DNA from: Marinilabiliaceae bacterium UBA5488 | GTDB taxonomy: Bacteria; Bacteroidota; Bacteroidia; Bacteroidales; Marinilabiliaceae | DNA: 63,469 nucleotides | Assembly: GCA_002427105.1 (NCBI GenBank) | Contig: DIPM01000026.1 | Coordinates: 1 to 63,469, forward strand | Direction of reading: 5' to 3' | Shown here: positions 7,848 through 16,043 of the stretch, piece after piece | Layout of the letters: every line of letters begins with the position of its first letter | Position numbering within the stretch: the stretch's first letter is position 1 | Position numbers and translations under genes: made by a program | Notes under the pieces: generated by a model | What the model was told of the DNA's origin: nothing | Databases searched by the model: none | What the model saw: only the letters and a program-made list of their open reading frames with translations

Positions 7848-9245
7848 CTACTTGTTTTTAATTATTTGAGCCATAAATTCGCCTTCTGCCACGATGCTGT
7901 CGCCAACAAAGGCCATACCTTTCATATTGGCAACGCCTCTGCGAATTTCGGTCAGCATTTCCAACTTGAATATCAGAGTGTCGCCGGGAACAACTTTTTT
8001 GCGGAATTTGATATTGTCCAGCTTCAGAAAATAGGTGCTGTACCTGTGAGGTTCTTCCATCATACCCAGTACCAGTATCCCGCCCACCTGAGCCATGGCT
8101 TCTACCAGCAGAACGCCGGGCATGACCGGTTCCTCCGGAAAGTGACCGGTGAAGAAGGGCTCATTGCCGGTAACATTTTTCACCCCAACTACCACTTTTT
8201 CATGAAGCTCAATAATCTTATCCACGAGAAGAAAGGGATATCTGTGGGGAAGCATGCTTCGTATCTTGTTTACATCGTAAACCGGCTCTGAATTGGGATC
8301 ATAAAGCGGTGCGTCGATTTTCAGCTGACGCTTACGAATTTCCTTCCTCAGAAGCTGTGCAAATTCAGAATTTATCTTATGTCCCGGTTTGTGGGCAATA
8401 ATTCGTCCTTTTATGGGACTGCCGCACAGGGTGAGGTCGCCTATTACATCAAGGAGCTTATGCCGTGCCGGCTCGTTGGTAAAGTGCAAATCAAGGTTGT
8501 TGAGTATGCCTGTAGGTTTCACCTCAACAGAAGGTTGGTTGAACAGTTTGGCCAAGCGGTCAAGCTCCTCTTGTTCTACAGGCTTGTCGATAATAATAAT
8601 GGCATTGTCGAGGTCGCCGCCTTTGATAAGATTATTTTTCAGCAAGGGCTCCAGCTCGTGCAAAAAGACAAAAGTCCTGCACATGGAAATTTCGTCTTCA
8701 AAGGAATCGAGGCTTTCGATGGTGGCAAATTGATTGGACAACTGTAGTGATTTGTTGAAGGATATCATCACCTGAGCTGAAAAGCCGCTGTCGGGAAGTG
8801 CTATTATGTAGCTGCCCGTTTCGGGATCCTCTACCATCATCTTCTCACGTACCTCAAAATATTCGCGATCAGCATCCTGTTCTACTATACCGGCATTAAG
8901 AACAGCCTCCACAAAAAACTTAGCGCTTCCGTCAAGTATGGGAACCTCCGGCCCGTCCACATCAATAAGACAATTGTCAACTCCCATTCCGCGCAGTGCT
9001 GCAAGGCAGTGCTCAATGGTGCTGACTTTTGCTTCGCCCTCTTGCAAAACAGTGCCTCGCTGGGTGTAAGATACATTGTCAACAAGGGCCTTGATAAGTG
9101 GTTGGCCATCCATGTCAACCCGCCTGAATTTATATCCAAATCCTGCTTCTGCAGGGTTTAATGTAAGGTTGACATAAACACCGGTATGTAGCCCGGTGCC
9201 TTTTAATGAGACGGGTTTTCCGATAGTTCTTTGCTTTTCAGCCAT
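7848..9245 (-). CDS. bifunctional LpxC deacetylase / FabZ dehydratase fusion
   Basis: Encodes 465 residues in two domains. Residues 1-300 are LpxC, the zinc deacetylase that commits UDP-3-O-acyl-GlcNAc to lipid A: zinc ligands His79 (STIEHC), His262 and Asp266 (RHKLLD) and general acid/base His289 (KPGHKIN). Residues about 320-465 are FabZ, the (3R)-hydroxyacyl-ACP dehydratase: hot-dog fold with MLPHRYPFLLVD and the catalytic pair His368 (FTGHFP) and Glu382 (VEAMAQ). This fusion is characteristic of Bacteroidota and couples two enzymes that compete for hydroxyacyl-ACP. It lies 11 bp downstream of lpxD and directly before lpxA. Confidence 0.96.
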   Translation of the reverse strand: MAEKQRTIGKPVSLKGTGLHTGVYVNLTLNPAEAGFGYKFRRVDMDGQPLIKALVDNVSYTQRGTVLQEGEAKVSTIEHCLAALRGMGVDNCLIDVDGPEVPILDGSAKFFVEAVLNAGIVEQDADREYFEVREKMMVEDPETGSYIIALPDSGFSAQVMISFNKSLQLSNQFATIESLDSFEDEISMCRTFVFLHELEPLLKNNLIKGGDLDNAIIIIDKPVEQEELDRLAKLFNQPSVEVKPTGILNNLDLHFTNEPARHKLLDVIGDLTLCGSPIKGRIIAHKPGHKINSEFAQLLRKEIRKRQLKIDAPLYDPNSEPVYDVNKIRSMLPHRYPFLLVDKIIELHEKVVVGVKNVTGNEPFFTGHFPEEPVMPGVLLVEAMAQVGGILVLGMMEEPHRYSTYFLKLDNIKFRKKVVPGDTLIFKLEMLTEIRRGVANMKGMAFVGDSIVAEGEFMAQIIKNK

Positions 9246-9256
9246 TATAATAATTC

Positions 9257-10285
9257 TTATTTATTACTCAGTTGTTTCTCTAACTCATCAATCTTAGCCT
9301 TTAGCTCAGGTAGCTTTCTGAAAACTACATAGGCTTTATTGTATTGCATTGCCTCGAATGAAGGAGCTCCCATTTGCACCGAGCCTTCTTTTGTAATGCT
9401 CTTGCCTACTCCTGTCTGAGCAGCAAGCTTCACCCCGTCGGCAATTTTCAGGTGTCCTGCAACACCTACCTGACCGCCAAACATAACCCTGTTGCCAATC
9501 TTTGTGCTTCCTGCTATTCCTGTTTGGGCAGCCAGTACGCTGTTTGTTCCTATCTCCACGTTGTGTGCAATCTGTATCAGGTTGTCAAGCTTTGTGCCCT
9601 TACCTATTATAGTCGCGCCCATAGTAGCCCTGTCGATAGTGGTGTTTGAACCTACCTCCACATTATCTTCCAATACTACAATGCCTATCTGAGGAATTTT
9701 TTCAAAGCCGCCATCTTCTGTCGGTGCAAAACCAAAGCCGTCGGAGCCGATAATAGCACCCGAGTGAACGATACAATTGGCGCCGATTTTACAGCCTTTA
9801 TATATCTTGGCTCCGGCATAGATTATTGAATTGTCGGCTATGCTCACTCCATCGCCGATATAAACCTGGGGATAGATCCTGACATTGTTGCCAATCTTCA
9901 CCTTCTCACCTATATAGGCAAAGGCTCCTATATAAACCTCATCACCCAGTTTGGCAGACTTATCGATAAATGAGGGTTGCTCAATGCCGCTCTTTTGGGG
10001 AAGCATAGCCTCGTATATCTGCAACAGCTTTGCTAAGGCATTGTAGGCATCATCAACCCGTATAAGCGTTGCACTCAGAGGCTTCGCGGGATTAAATGAC
10101 TTATTAACAATTACAACCGACGATTGGGTTGTATAGATGAAGTGCTCGTATTTAGGATTGGCCAGAAAGGTCAGCGATTCGGGCTTACCCTCTTCTATCT
10201 TCGCAACCTCCCTGACTATGGCTTGCGCATCACCTTCTATTTCTCCGCTTATTAAGGCAGCAATTTGCTCGGCTGTAAATTCCAT
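9257..10285 (-). CDS. lpxD: UDP-3-O-acylglucosamine N-acyltransferase (LpxD)
   Basis: Encodes 342 residues. LpxD adds the second hydroxyacyl chain to the amine that LpxC exposes. An N-terminal uridine-binding domain (about 1-100) precedes a long left-handed beta-helix of hexapeptide repeats. His241 in IQIAHNVEIG corresponds to the catalytic His of the family. A C-terminal helix ends KIDELEKQLSNK. It is the first gene of the lpxD-lpxC/fabZ-lpxA operon; its start is supported by a -7-like box 26 nt upstream. Confidence 0.96.
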   Translation of the reverse strand: MEFTAEQIAALISGEIEGDAQAIVREVAKIEEGKPESLTFLANPKYEHFIYTTQSSVVIVNKSFNPAKPLSATLIRVDDAYNALAKLLQIYEAMLPQKSGIEQPSFIDKSAKLGDEVYIGAFAYIGEKVKIGNNVRIYPQVYIGDGVSIADNSIIYAGAKIYKGCKIGANCIVHSGAIIGSDGFGFAPTEDGGFEKIPQIGIVVLEDNVEVGSNTTIDRATMGATIIGKGTKLDNLIQIAHNVEIGTNSVLAAQTGIAGSTKIGNRVMFGGQVGVAGHLKIADGVKLAAQTGVGKSITKEGSVQMGAPSFEAMQYNKAYVVFRKLPELKAKIDELEKQLSNK

Positions 10286-10310
10286 CTCTCGAGTTACTAT
10301 TAATTTTGTG

Positions 10311-10318
10311 CAAAACTA
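10311..10318 (-). promoter_or_regulatory. -7 element (TAGTTTTG) upstream of lpxD
   Basis: Reads TAGTTTTG on the minus strand, a TAnnTTTG match, which would give a leader of roughly 19 nt before lpxD. I do not find a TTG at the right distance upstream, so this is a partial promoter call. Confidence 0.35.
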
Positions 10319-10390
10319 CGAAATTATCATTTGTAAAAAAATGAACTAAGTAAGCAGACTATAAAAATCACTTGCCGGGGATAAGCCTTA

Positions 10391-10425
10391 ATGATCAGTT
10401 ATCAATGATCAGTCATCAGTAAGAA
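10391..10425 (+). repeat. 7-bp tandem array, five units (consensus GTCATCA-like)
   Basis: Five consecutive heptamers: ATGATCA, GTTATCA, ATGATCA, GTCATCA, GTAAGAA. It lies in the gap between lpxD and the decayed genes. It is one of at least eight heptamer arrays in this window. Confidence 0.6.
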
Positions 10426-10717
10426 GTTTTGGGTTTGGATATTGTGCTGATCTTTAAGCGCCGAAGGTGTGTAATATAATAGCATAAGGTGGAGGGAAGC
10501 TTAGCTCTATGTTAATGGTGCCCCCACCCACAACCAAAGCCCTGGAGGGGCGAAAAATGACGTATTTGTTATTTCTGCACGAAATGGATTATTTGTCCTT
10601 CCTTGCCGAAAGGATGAATTTGTTAATATTAAGGAATCCTTTGGCATCTTTTTTGACGAATATCGGTGCTTAACCCGAACGGATGTTTTACCCAATCTCG
10701 TCCTTTTTATTCCATAA
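10426..10717. other. intergenic stretch, no gene seen
   Basis: No convincing coding frame on either strand. Around 10520-10552 a segment with CCCACAACCAAAGCCC and a short palindrome CCCTGGAGGGG looks like a scattered intergenic repeat, but only one copy is present in this window. The rest is A+T-rich and featureless. Confidence 0.4.
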
Positions 10718-10903
10718 TTTCTACTGAACAAGCCCTATGAATCCCAGATCGCACATTCCATATTGTCTGTTCTTGTCTTTTTATTTTTGACCTCTTTTCA
10801 ATTAGTTGCCTCCAGTGTTTCGGGTCGTGTGTACGATGTGCATGGTAAGCCAATAGCAGGAGCTTCTGTGTATATTGTCGAAAGCCGCACTGGCACCTCA
10901 TAA
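10718..10903 (+). pseudogene. remnant of a TonB-receptor-type gene (signal peptide plus start of CarboxypepD_reg domain)
   Basis: An open frame of about 60 codons with no ATG reads a hydrophobic signal-like stretch (SVLVFLFLTSFQLVAS) and then SGRVYDVHGKPIAGASVYI, the first strands of the carboxypeptidase-regulatory-like domain found at the N terminus of SusC/TonB-dependent receptors and related outer-membrane proteins. It stops after SRTGTS, exactly where an intact domain would continue. The missing start codon and the rest of the gene show that it is a decayed 5' fragment. Confidence 0.65.
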
Positions 10904-11100
10904 ATATCGAATCCAAACGAACCGGATGTTCCAATTGGATTATTCGGGCAATAGGATATTTTTCATTACCAATTTAATCGACGCGACAATCCATTTTTAT
11001 TCGTAATATAAACGGTCAATATAAGGTTTAGGAAATTAAACCCAGGAAATAATTAAATAACCAAAGTTGTCTTCCCCGGCTGCAAACTTAATGCAGCAAC
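10904..11100. other. intergenic stretch between two decayed genes
   Basis: A+T-rich, with stop codons in all frames I followed. It may be scrambled remains of the receptor-like gene upstream, but nothing recognisable is left. Confidence 0.35.
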
Positions 11101-11130
11101 TTGCAGCTAGAAATATTTGTGCTACTTTTG
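11101..11130 (+). promoter_or_regulatory. promoter-like sequence upstream of the TPR-regulator pseudogene
   Basis: TTG (11101-11103), 19 bp spacer, TACTTTTG (11123-11130): a good match to TTG-N17-23-TAnnTTTG. The leader to the ATG at 11260 would be about 120 nt. Confidence 0.45.
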
Positions 11131-11259
11131 GAGGGCTTTTCTTTAAGGGTTTTAGCTTACATGTGATATAAGCAATAAGGGTTGAGGCCTAATTTCTATT
11201 GCATTAAATGATAGGAGAAAATATTAGCAAAGTATAGCTTGAAAAAGGGGTTGAAAAAG

Positions 11260-12397
11260 ATGGCTTATGTGGCGGTAACTCTGTTGCTGATATTCGGAGC
11301 TAAGGCTTGGGGGCAGCAGCGCATGGCCGACAGTCTTTTGCTGGTTTTGGAAAAATATCGCCGTGAGGATACGGTTCGGGTAAACAGGATGAATGATCTT
11401 GCTTATGCTGTTTTTATGAACAACAGTGCAATGGCGGAGGAGTACGCCCGGGAAGCAGGGAGTCTGTCCGACAAGCTTGGCTACCCCAAGGGAAAAGCCA
11501 GGAGTCTATGGTTACAGGGCTTAGCACATTTGAGCCGAAACAAAGAAGAGGCTTTGACTTTCTTTCAACAGGCTTTGACTGTTTATTTGTCAATGGAGGA
11601 TGTAAGGCTCTGGAATACCTGCAAGAGGGCCTGGCTTTGTCGCGCAGCACTAACAAGGTGCAGCGCATACACCCATTGACAAATATTGGGGTGGTTCACA
11701 GCAGGAAGGGGGAATTCGATGCGGCACTCGAAAATTTTGAGGAAGCTTTGACTGTGGCAGAGGTCATTGGCTTCAAACGAGGCATGGCTCAGGCTTTGTA
11801 TGAAATGGCTAAGATCTTTTTCTTACAGCACGACCGGACCAGAGCACTGGAATACGCATATAGGAGTGCAGAGCTCTCGGAGGAGTTGGGTTTGCTTGAG
11901 ATGCTCAGGGACAATAATAAGCTGCTGGCAGACATATTCGCGATTCGCAACGATTATAAGCGTGCTTATGAACATCATAAACTTTATAAACAGTTCAACG
12001 ACAGCACCTTTAATGCCAAAAACGTTAAAAGAATAGCCGATTTGGAAAGTGCTTATCGCTTTGACAAAGAAAGACAGTTTTTTGAGGCAGAACAACAGAA
12101 AAACCCTTGATTGCAAACTACAAGCACCAGGCCTACCACTCCAACTGGGAGGAATTTGAACTCCTGTTTCAAAAGGTACATCACTCTTTCTACGACCATC
12201 TGAGCGAACGCTTCCCCGATCTCACGCCCAATGAGCGCAAGCTATGTGTTTTCCTGAAGCTGAACATGAATAACAAACAAATTGCACAAGTTACTTTTCA
12301 GTCGGAAGAGGCGCTGAAAAAGGTGCGTTTGCGATTAAGAAAGAAGTTAGAGTTGGATCGGGACACCAATTTGGTGGCCTTTGTCCAGAGTTTGTAG
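11260..12397 (+). pseudogene. decayed TPR-sensor / LuxR-like HTH regulator
   Basis: Three frames together rebuild one gene. Frame 1 (from ATG 11260) gives a signal peptide (MAYVAVTLLLIFGAKAWG) and TPR helices up to about 11605. A second frame (from about 11600) continues with TPRs (KALEYLQEGLALSRS, RKGEFDAALENFEEAL) and breaks at 12110. A third frame (12107-12397) encodes the C-terminal helix-turn-helix (DLTPNERKLCVFLKLNMNN, then QIAQVTFQSEEALKKVR). Intact relatives in Bacteroidota have TPRs, a membrane span, a coiled coil and this HTH. Here the membrane span is gone and at least two out-of-frame deletions lie at the joints near 11600 and 12105, so this is real decay and not a single base error. 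Confidence 0.8.
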
Positions 12398-12470
12398 CCA
12401 CAGCCCTTCGGCTGTTCACAGGCTAATCAAAGATGTTTTTTTGCATTGTCCACTTTTTGTCCCCCCTCCC

Positions 12471-12505
12471 TTTGCCTGCATATCCTTCTCAACTGTATAG
12501 ATTTG
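12471..12505 (+). promoter_or_regulatory. promoter of the decayed MBG/T9SS gene
   Basis: TTTG (12471-12474), 23 bp spacer, TAGATTTG (12498-12505), matching the Bacteroidota consensus and giving a leader of about 30 nt to ATG 12541. Confidence 0.45.
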
Positions 12506-12540
12506 CCGGATGAGTTATTAATAATACTAAAATCTGGCAC

Positions 12541-13228
12541 ATGAAAAAAACACTACTCTTTTTATTTATGTTTCTTAGCATCTTGCGTTGCGGGATGGCT
12601 GCAGGCCGACAGGGTGGGCACTTACAGCGCTTATGCCGTGCTCAACGACAAAGAAAATACATCCTGGTCGGACGGCACTACCGAGGATGTTTATGTGGCC
12701 TGGCGCATTGTGAAAGCCGATTACTACATGAGTGCGGTGGCATGGGATTATACTGAGCCTTTTATCTATGACGGAACAACAAAAACGGTAAGTCTGACCG
12801 GACTACCTGAGGGGGTAAGCGTAAATAGCTATAAGGGCAATACAGCCACAGATGTAGGTACTTATTCAGCAAGCGCAGTATTAAACTATCAGTGGTGGAA
12901 TTACAATAAACCCGAAGTTCCGGAGCTAAACTGGAGTATTGAGAACCTGGCCCTTGCATTGGAGCAGACCCAAAACGCCGAAGCTGTGGCCACTGCTTAT
13001 CCTAATCCGCTAATGGCGGGAACGGTTTTGCAGGTGGAAATAGGAGAAGAACACGGGGCAAATGCAAATGTAGAGCTGCTTAATCTTAGCGGTCTCCAGG
13101 TGCCGGTGACGATTGAAAAGCAGAACGGGGCTTACATAATTTCGGGTCTTACAAGGCCGGGAGTTTATTTTGTCAGGATTTTTACACCGACCAAGAGCAT
13201 TGCTGTCCTGAAAGTAATTGTGAAATAG
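12541..13228 (+). pseudogene. decayed secreted protein: signal peptide, MBG-like repeats, T9SS sorting domain
   Basis: Frame 1 starts at ATG 12541 with a signal peptide (MKKTLLFLFMFLSILRCG), then runs into nonsense. The second frame (about 12600-13228) carries repeats of the MBG type (YDGTTKTVSLTGLPEGVSV, then TDVGTYSASAVL) and ends with a type IX secretion C-terminal domain (AYPNPLMAGTVLQVEI, GVYFVRIFTPTKS, VLKVIVK). The shift near 12600 falls where GTYSAYAVLND, a repeat end, directly follows the signal peptide, so most of the original repeats have been deleted out of frame. An intact protein would be secreted to the cell surface. Confidence 0.75.
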
Positions 13229-13291
13229 AATCACTAAATCCGTATTTAGCAAGTTTGACTCTAATCGATCTGTTTTGAGCGAGGATACAAG

Positions 13292-13326
13292 ATCCCGGGC
13301 TGCGAATCTAAGCCTGGGATTTTTTT
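13292..13326 (+). terminator. Rho-independent terminator
   Basis: ATCCCGGGCT (13292-13301) pairs with AGCCTGGGAT (13311-13320) with one mismatch around a 9-nt loop, followed by six or more T. It still marks the end of the decayed T9SS gene. Confidence 0.8.
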
Positions 13327-13377
13327 ACTTATACAATTAATGTTGTCAGGTAAACATATCAATCCAACTTAGCTTAT

Positions 13378-13508
13378 GGATTTCTCACTTCGTTCGAAAT
13401 GACAATCAGATGTTTAGCTTGTTGGAAGGGGTTGGCGGCTCAGCCGCCAACTCCCTCCAACCTTTAAACCCCCAATTGGGATGTCATTCCGAGCTTTGCG
13501 AGGAATCT
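13378..13508. repeat. MITE-like palindromic element
   Basis: Two outer arms (13378-13404 and 13482-13508) form an imperfect inverted repeat (GATTTCTCACTTCG... facing ...TGCGAGGAATC). Inside lies a near-perfect cruciform: 20-bp arms 13421-13440 and 13442-13461 match at 18 positions with a 1-nt centre. No coding capacity. Placement between a dead gene and the SUF promoter fits a non-autonomous mobile or REP-like element. Confidence 0.6.
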
Positions 13509-13627
13509 AATCGCTTTTACCGGACAATAGTGAAAATTTATTTCGGATTCAACCATCCCGCCAGTTCAATTTCATTCTGAACAAAATTCTATTAAGCATA
13601 TTTTCGTTAACTTTGCCGCTTTCTTAC

Positions 13628-13661
13628 TTGGTTTTTTTATGGCAGTTTAAGATTAACTTTG
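13628..13661 (+). promoter_or_regulatory. promoter of the SUF operon
   Basis: TTG (13628-13630), 23 bp spacer, TAACTTTG (13654-13661), about 107 nt before the sufB ATG. A second TAACTTTG lies at 13608-13615. The long leader could hold regulation, but I see no clear operator. Confidence 0.45.
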
Positions 13662-13775
13662 CCAATTGTTTCTTTTCCTTGAACCCTTTGTAATAAGTGT
13701 TGTTTAAGAATAACAGGTAAATATTTTGGATTGATTCAGGGAGTGCAAGTGCAGCCCTCTTAAACAAGTGGATAT

Positions 13776-15224
13776 ATGGCTAGTGAGCAAGATAAATTAT
13801 TGGAAGAAGTAACAAATCGGGAGTATCAGTATGGCTTTCACTCAGATATAGAGATGGATGTTCTTCCTAAGGGTCTGAGCGAAGAGGTTGTTGCCGAGAT
13901 TTCCAGACGCAAGGGCGAGCCTGAGTTTATGCTGGAATATCGCTTGAAAGCCTATCGTAATTGGTTGAAAATGAAGGTGCCCGATTGGGCTCATTTAAAG
14001 ATTAACGAGATTGATTTTCAGGATATTATATACTATGCCGCACCCAAGAAAAAGCCGCGGCTGGATAGTATGGATGATGTTGACCCTGAGCTTAGAGCTA
14101 CCTTTGATAAGTTGGGCATTCCTCTTGACGAGCAGAAGATTTTATCAGGAATAGCCGTTGATGCTATTATTGACAGTGTTTCGGTAAAGACTACTTTCCG
14201 TGAGACTTTGGCCGAAAAAGGAATTATCTTTTGCAGCATGTCGGAGGCTATCAAAGAGCATTCCGATCTGGTGAAGAAGTACCTGGGCTCTGTTGTGCCA
14301 CCTGAGGATAATTATTTCGCGGCCTTGAATACCGCAGTTTTTAGTGACGGCTCTTTTGTCTATATTCCAAAGGGCGTGCGCTGTCCTATGGAGCTATCGT
14401 CCTACTTCCGCATTAACACGATGAATACCGGTCAATTTGAGCGCACTCTTATTATTGCGGAAGAGGACAGCTATGTAAGTTACCTTGAAGGCTGTACTGC
14501 TCCTATGCGTGATGAAAATCAGCTGCATGCTGCCGTAGTGGAAATTGTGGCTCTTGAGAGGGCAGAGGTGAAATACTCCACGGTACAGAATTGGTATCCC
14601 GGCGACAAGGAGGGCAAGGGAGGTATTTATAACTTTGTAACAAAACGCGGTCTTTGCAAAGGCGACTACTCAAAGATTTCCTGGACTCAGGTAGAGACCG
14701 GTTCTGCCATTACATGGAAATATCCCAGTTGTGTGTTGATGGGTAATAACAGTGTTGGTGAGTTTTATTCCGTAGCGCTGACAAACAACTTTCAGCAGGC
14801 TGATACCGGTACAAAGATGATACATCTGGGTAAGAATACCCGTAGCCTGATAGTTTCGAAAGGAATATCTGCCGGAAGGAGTCAGAACAGCTACCGGGGT
14901 CTGGTTAAGGTATCTAAGAATGCAGATAATGCCCGTAATTTTTCGCAGTGTGACTCTATGCTGCTTGGCGATAAATGCGGGGCTCACACTTTTCCTTATC
15001 TGGAGATTAATAATAACACAGCCAAAGTAGAGCATGAAGCTACCACATCGAAGATAGGTGAGGATCAGATTTTTTACTGTAATCAAAGGGGTATTAACAC
15101 TGAAGATGCAGTAGGCTTGATAGTGAATGGATATGTGAAGGAGGTTATCAATCAGCTCCCGATGGAGTTTGCCGTAGAAGCCCAAAAGCTTCTGCAAATA
15201 AGTCTTGAGGGTAGTGTAGGATAG
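13776..15224 (+). CDS. sufB: Fe-S cluster scaffold protein SufB
   Basis: Encodes 482 residues, the usual SufB length. SufB is the scaffold on which SufBC2D builds iron-sulfur clusters in the cytoplasm. The beta-helix core and C-terminal helical domain carry the family motifs EGCTAP (Cys240), FVYIPKGVRCP and LLGDKCGAHTFP (Cys401, matching the Cys implicated in cluster assembly), followed by EHEATTSKIGEDQIFYC. It is the first gene of sufBCDSE and is separated from sufC by 46 bp. Confidence 0.97.
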   Translation: MASEQDKLLEEVTNREYQYGFHSDIEMDVLPKGLSEEVVAEISRRKGEPEFMLEYRLKAYRNWLKMKVPDWAHLKINEIDFQDIIYYAAPKKKPRLDSMDDVDPELRATFDKLGIPLDEQKILSGIAVDAIIDSVSVKTTFRETLAEKGIIFCSMSEAIKEHSDLVKKYLGSVVPPEDNYFAALNTAVFSDGSFVYIPKGVRCPMELSSYFRINTMNTGQFERTLIIAEEDSYVSYLEGCTAPMRDENQLHAAVVEIVALERAEVKYSTVQNWYPGDKEGKGGIYNFVTKRGLCKGDYSKISWTQVETGSAITWKYPSCVLMGNNSVGEFYSVALTNNFQQADTGTKMIHLGKNTRSLIVSKGISAGRSQNSYRGLVKVSKNADNARNFSQCDSMLLGDKCGAHTFPYLEINNNTAKVEHEATTSKIGEDQIFYCNQRGINTEDAVGLIVNGYVKEVINQLPMEFAVEAQKLLQISLEGSVG

Positions 15225-15270
15225 ATTTTGAGAGCTAACAATAATATTTCAACAAGGTAAATTCAAAATA

Positions 15271-16023
15271 ATGCTTAAGATAAGAAACTTACGTGCCGTA
15301 ATCGATGGCAAAGAGATATTAAGAGGAATCAATTTAGATATAAAAGCAGGCGAGATTCATGCAATAATGGGACCTAACGGTTCAGGCAAAAGTACTTTGG
15401 CCGCGGTGCTTGCCGGTAATGAGGCCTTTGAGGTAATCGAAGGCAGCGTTGAGTTTAACGGCAAGGATTTGTTGGATATGTCGCCCGAAGACCGTGCCCG
15501 GGAAGGTTTGTTTTTGAGCTTTCAATATCCGGTGGAGATTCCGGGTGTAAGCATGACCAATTTTCTCCGCACAGCATTGAATGAGCAAAAGAAATACAGG
15601 GGAGAGGAAATACTTTCGGCCAGTGATTTTTTAAAGCTGATGCGCGACCGTAAGAAGCTTGTGGATATGGATTCTGACTTGACCAATCGTTCGGTTAACG
15701 AGGGCTTCTCAGGTGGAGAAAAAAAGAAGAACGAGATTTTCCAGATGGCGATGCTTAATCCAGGTCTTGCCATTCTTGACGAGACAGACTCGGGCCTGGA
15801 TATTGATGCCTTGCGTGTTGTGGCTAATGGTGTTAACAAGCTTCGTCGTCCCGACAACGCGACTATTCTTATCACTCACTATCAGCGCTTGCTTGATTAT
15901 ATAGTACCCGACAAGGTACACGTGCTTTTCAAGGGTCAGATAGTGAAATCGGCCGGTAAAGAGCTGGCTGTTGAGCTTGAGAAGAATGGATATGACTGGA
16001 TCAAGCAAGAGATGGAAGCATAA
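15271..16023 (+). CDS. sufC: SUF ATPase SufC
   Basis: Encodes 250 residues. This is an ABC-type ATPase without a membrane partner that powers conformational change of SufBD. Walker A is GPNGSGKST (about 34-42), the signature is GFSGGEKKKNEI and Walker B runs into ILDETDSGLDID, all typical of SufC. It lies between sufB and sufD in the operon; sufD starts 20 bp downstream. Confidence 0.97.
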   Translation: MLKIRNLRAVIDGKEILRGINLDIKAGEIHAIMGPNGSGKSTLAAVLAGNEAFEVIEGSVEFNGKDLLDMSPEDRAREGLFLSFQYPVEIPGVSMTNFLRTALNEQKKYRGEEILSASDFLKLMRDRKKLVDMDSDLTNRSVNEGFSGGEKKKNEIFQMAMLNPGLAILDETDSGLDIDALRVVANGVNKLRRPDNATILITHYQRLLDYIVPDKVHVLFKGQIVKSAGKELAVELEKNGYDWIKQEMEA

Positions 16024-16043
16024 TTAATTAGGATTATTGTCTT

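Noticed and set aside
10507..10731. Minus-strand frame of 74 codons in the graveyard
   Set aside because: Odd composition, no family resemblance, and part of it reads through a repeat-like palindromic segment.
11260..12397. Three separate small genes instead of one decayed regulator
   Set aside because: The frames join into one TPR-HTH protein in order, the later frames lack plausible starts, and relatives have this domain order in one gene.
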